From Hirsutella rhossiliensis (Eukaryota; Ascomycota; Sordariomycetes; Hypocreales; Ophiocordycipitaceae): 64,000 bases of DNA. Positions 61,814 to 64,000 of this stretch are shown in pieces (the first letter of the stretch is position 1; the number at the start of each line of letters is the position of its first letter). The notes under the pieces are model-generated. The model made no database searches. It was not told the origin of the DNA and worked only from the letters and a program-made list of their open reading frames with translations. The DNA is taken from assembly GCF_020360975.1 (NCBI RefSeq), contig NW_025408677.1:1674001-1738000 (forward strand), written 5' to 3'. The translations under genes were made by a program, and so were the position numbers.

Positions 61814-61901
61814 ACTCGGATCATCATCACATCTGTAGCTAGATAGACAAGCATCAATAGATTTCTCACTCATACTTTCCAATCCGCAGGTGCGGACAAC
61901 A
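61744..61901 (+). repeat. 3' LTR of young copia element
   Basis: 158 bp, same sequence as the left LTR, followed by the target duplication CTCCA. Confidence 0.93.
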
Positions 61902-63292
61902 CTCCATGTCTCGGACTTGCTTTATCCCACATGTGTCAGAGGGGGTGTCAAGCCCTTCCGTCTTATCCGGGTCTTCGCCGTCAAGCCATGACGGACCGAC
62001 GGCCCAGGCCACAGCAATTGCAGTCGTCATTGGACACACGCGGGGCGCACTTCGGAGCTACACGCGTTTCGGCTCACGTCTTCTAAGCCCGGGCTTGCGG
62101 ACCCACGTCGTCTCTCCCTCTAGCCGCCAAGTCTGTCTGTGGAGAGAGGTCCCCGGATCCATGGCCCGCTCGTGGGGACCCGCTCCTCGCATGAGCTTCT
62201 CCGGATCTGTGGAGGCGGCCCATCCCATCGGCCTCGGGCTTGCCGAGAACCGACCGGCATCTGCCATATCCCACCTCCTCCGCCGCGGCAACTGCTTCTG
62301 TCACGCGCGTCATCAGACACGCATCTCGCGGCGTTTGAGGCTTCAGGAAACTAGATGCAACAAGATTGATGACGATTCGTTGCCTACGCGTCATGCCGTA
62401 AATAGACGTTGCCGTGGGCCTCTGTCTTCTCTCAAACAGAACGAGCAGCTACGGCTTCACACGCCATCCATTATCAAGCACCTCTAGAGTCTAGACTGGC
62501 GTTGCAAAAGCTTCAAGTCATCCATTATCATCCACTTTCGGTAACGGCCGCCAAATCCTGTGAGCATCGTGCCACATGGTTTGCATGGGCCGCTTCCCGG
62601 CGCGCTTCCTCCAGCAAACTTGCCACCTTTTTCCTTTCCCTCCTCGTCTCATCTTCGCCCTCGTCATCACTCATCATCAAGATTGGGCTCCGGCTGGGAA
62701 AGTTGCTTTGAGTCGTGGTGCCGCCCCAGGCCAATCGAGTAGCGCAACTATTTTGCTATTTGCTCCAGCTTGCACTATATTTACAAGCCGTTCGTGCACA
62801 CATGGTATGTACTATAACTCGCTTTGACTTACGGAGTAATTACGTACTTGATAAAAATATCGGAATCTTCACAGCCAGCTGTCTTTGCTTTTATGACGGC
62901 CGGCTAGGCCCTACTTGGGAGAGTCTCACTATCAGCTCTAGGTCCTAAGCTTATACAGGTAATCATCGGCAAGTATCCGTAAAGGCAATAGTATCAATTA
63001 AAGTAGCCCAGCTAGTCGGCTGACTAGTCGCTACATGTTACCATTTACAGCCACGAGAGTTGACATGAATATACTTGGGAAATACCGATTTAAAATAACT
63101 CGCTCGGCAAGCAGCTACTTGTGGGCTGCCCAAATCAAACGCTCCCCTATTACACCGAGACTCGTAGCGGCGTAAGCAACCGGTAACCCACCAGTACGAA
63201 TTCCACGTATATCCCCGTTCCTGAACCGTGCTTGTGCGGGGGGGCTTCTGCGATATCTGGTCGAGTCGGTCAGAGTCGGCTGCGAGGCGGCA
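61902..63292. other. Intergenic region, no gene supported
   Basis: About 1.4 kb from the end of the copia element to the stop codon of the small cysteine-rich gene. The left part is the native upstream flank of the symporter gene, displaced by the insertion. An open frame of 193 codons at 61,906-62,487 has no recognisable motif, and comparably long frames overlap it on the other strand, so I do not call it. Around 62,800-63,200 the DNA is more AT-rich and featureless. Confidence 0.5.
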
Positions 63293-63730
63293 TCAACAGC
63301 AGTCGAGGCAGTCGAGGCAGCATTCGCAGCTCTCGCCGCAGAGGAAACAGCAGCACATGGCGGCGATACTAGAGACGGGACGCCGGGTCAGTCCAATGCC
63401 ATGCGGTGGAGCTGCGCGATGATACGTACCAGGTATAGAGGCAGCCATGGCTCTTTTCTTGCTGGGGCGGCGGCGGCGGTGCTTGTTGGTATTGCATCTG
63501 TGCGCGACAAATGGTCAAGGCCGTGGCACGACAAGCGCAGAGTCGGGCAGCAGACGTACTTGCTGAGGAGGCGGATAGCCTTGGCCGCCGGGGGGGTATC
63601 CGCCCTGGGGCTGCTGCGGGTAGTAGCCGCTGGGAGAGGGCGTCAGTCGGGGAGAGGCTGCGGCGCCCGGAGAGCAGCGGGCGCGACACTTGGTCACTTA
63701 CCCTTGAGGCTGGCCGTACGGTTGCGACAT
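63293..63730 (-). CDS. Small cysteine-rich membrane-module protein (CYSTM type), four exons
   Basis: Exons 63,730-63,702, 63,629-63,560, 63,497-63,430 and 63,368-63,293 give 80 residues. Introns of 72, 62 and 61 bp have GTAAGT, GTACGT and GTACGT donors and CCAG, ACAG and CTAG acceptors. The N-terminal half is a Gly/Tyr/Pro/Gln-rich tail (MSQPYGQPQGGYYPQQ ... APPPPPQQEKSHG). The last 25 residues are a Cys-rich hydrophobic module with runs of adjacent Cys (MCCCFLCGESCECCLDC) ending in CC. That layout matches the CYSTM family of stress-linked, tail-anchored small proteins found across eukaryotes. The exact function is unknown. The gene is easily missed, because no exon exceeds 76 bp and no single open frame shows it. 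Frame is kept at every junction, which makes the model secure. Confidence 0.85.
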
Positions 63731-64000
63731 GGTGTATCAGGGGAAGGCGAAGGACGGATTGATGGGTGAGCGCCGAGCGGTCGTTTTGCAGCCGAGGGAT
63801 AAAGGAGAGGAGAAGGCAATCTCGACGAGAGATTGAGATGCACATGCGGCACGTGACTGATGCAGAGCGCTGCTCTCGCCAGTTGCACCCCTGGAGAGGT
63901 GCATCTGCTTGCACTGCCCAGCACAAAGGCGGCGGGGAGGAGGGCGTCCTGCCTGCGGACCACTCACACAATGGGTTGCCTGCACTGCCCACTGCCCAGT
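63731..64000. promoter_or_regulatory. Upstream region of the CYSTM-type gene
   Basis: 270 bp to the window edge, presumably its promoter and leader. Overlapping open frames on the minus strand lack motifs. No regulatory site is recognised with confidence. Confidence 0.4.

Larger units (their letters stand above)
56937..61901 (+). mobile_element. Young Ty1/copia retrotransposon, complete, with 158-bp LTRs
   Basis: 4,965 bp, flanked by the 5-bp target duplication CTCCA at 56,932-56,936 and 61,902-61,906. The LTRs look identical over 158 bp and start TGTTGG and end ACAACA. A primer-binding site follows the left LTR and a seven-G polypurine end precedes the right LTR. Order inside is gag, protease, integrase, RT, RNase H, which defines copia. 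There is no RIP signature. Identical LTRs imply recent insertion, yet the coding region has four frame changes, so this copy cannot make a full polyprotein as read. It is unrelated in size and sequence to copia-B of the island. Confidence 0.93.

Noticed and set aside
61906..62487. 193-codon frame right of the copia element
   Set aside because: No motif, comparable frames on the other strand, and it starts inside the target duplication; chance is likely.

Overview
The window looks like nuclear DNA of a filamentous ascomycete (Pezizomycotina, probably a sordariomycete). The evidence is massive repeat-induced point mutation (RIP), short spliceosomal introns of about 51-79 bp, and the gene families present. 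It has two sharply different halves.

Bases 1 to about 48,400 are a gene-free island of nested, RIP-destroyed transposons. CpA and TpG are almost absent and TpA is everywhere, while CpG survives, so Gln and Trp codons have become stops. The layers I can separate are: an unidentified plus-strand coding repeat (called unit E here; three large copies and one fragment); a Tad1-like LINE on the minus strand (copies near 2.7-7.9, 32.6-37.4 and 37.4-38.8 kb); a Ty3/gypsy element split by a Ty1/copia element; three full-length copies of that copia family (copia-B: 9.4-15.7, 19.1-25.4 and 38.8-45.0 kb); two fragments of another copia family; a chromodomain-bearing gypsy tail at 45.0-45.8 kb; and a 693-bp insertion at 33.7-34.4 kb that largely escaped RIP.

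Bases 48,400 to 64,000 are ordinary GC-balanced genic DNA. In order: a medium-chain reductase gene (minus); a protein kinase with N-terminal 16-residue repeats and C-terminal ankyrin-like repeats (plus); a decayed gene for a membrane protein that the kinase frame runs into (plus); a four-exon JEN1-type carboxylate/H+ symporter (minus); a young Ty1/copia element with identical 158-bp LTRs and a CTCCA target duplication, sitting 429 bp upstream of the symporter start; and a four-exon, 80-residue CYSTM-type cysteine-rich protein gene (minus). These genes do not form an evident pathway. The contrasts worth attention are a young, un-RIPed copia near an ancient RIP graveyard, and the kinase/membrane-protein pair beside it.
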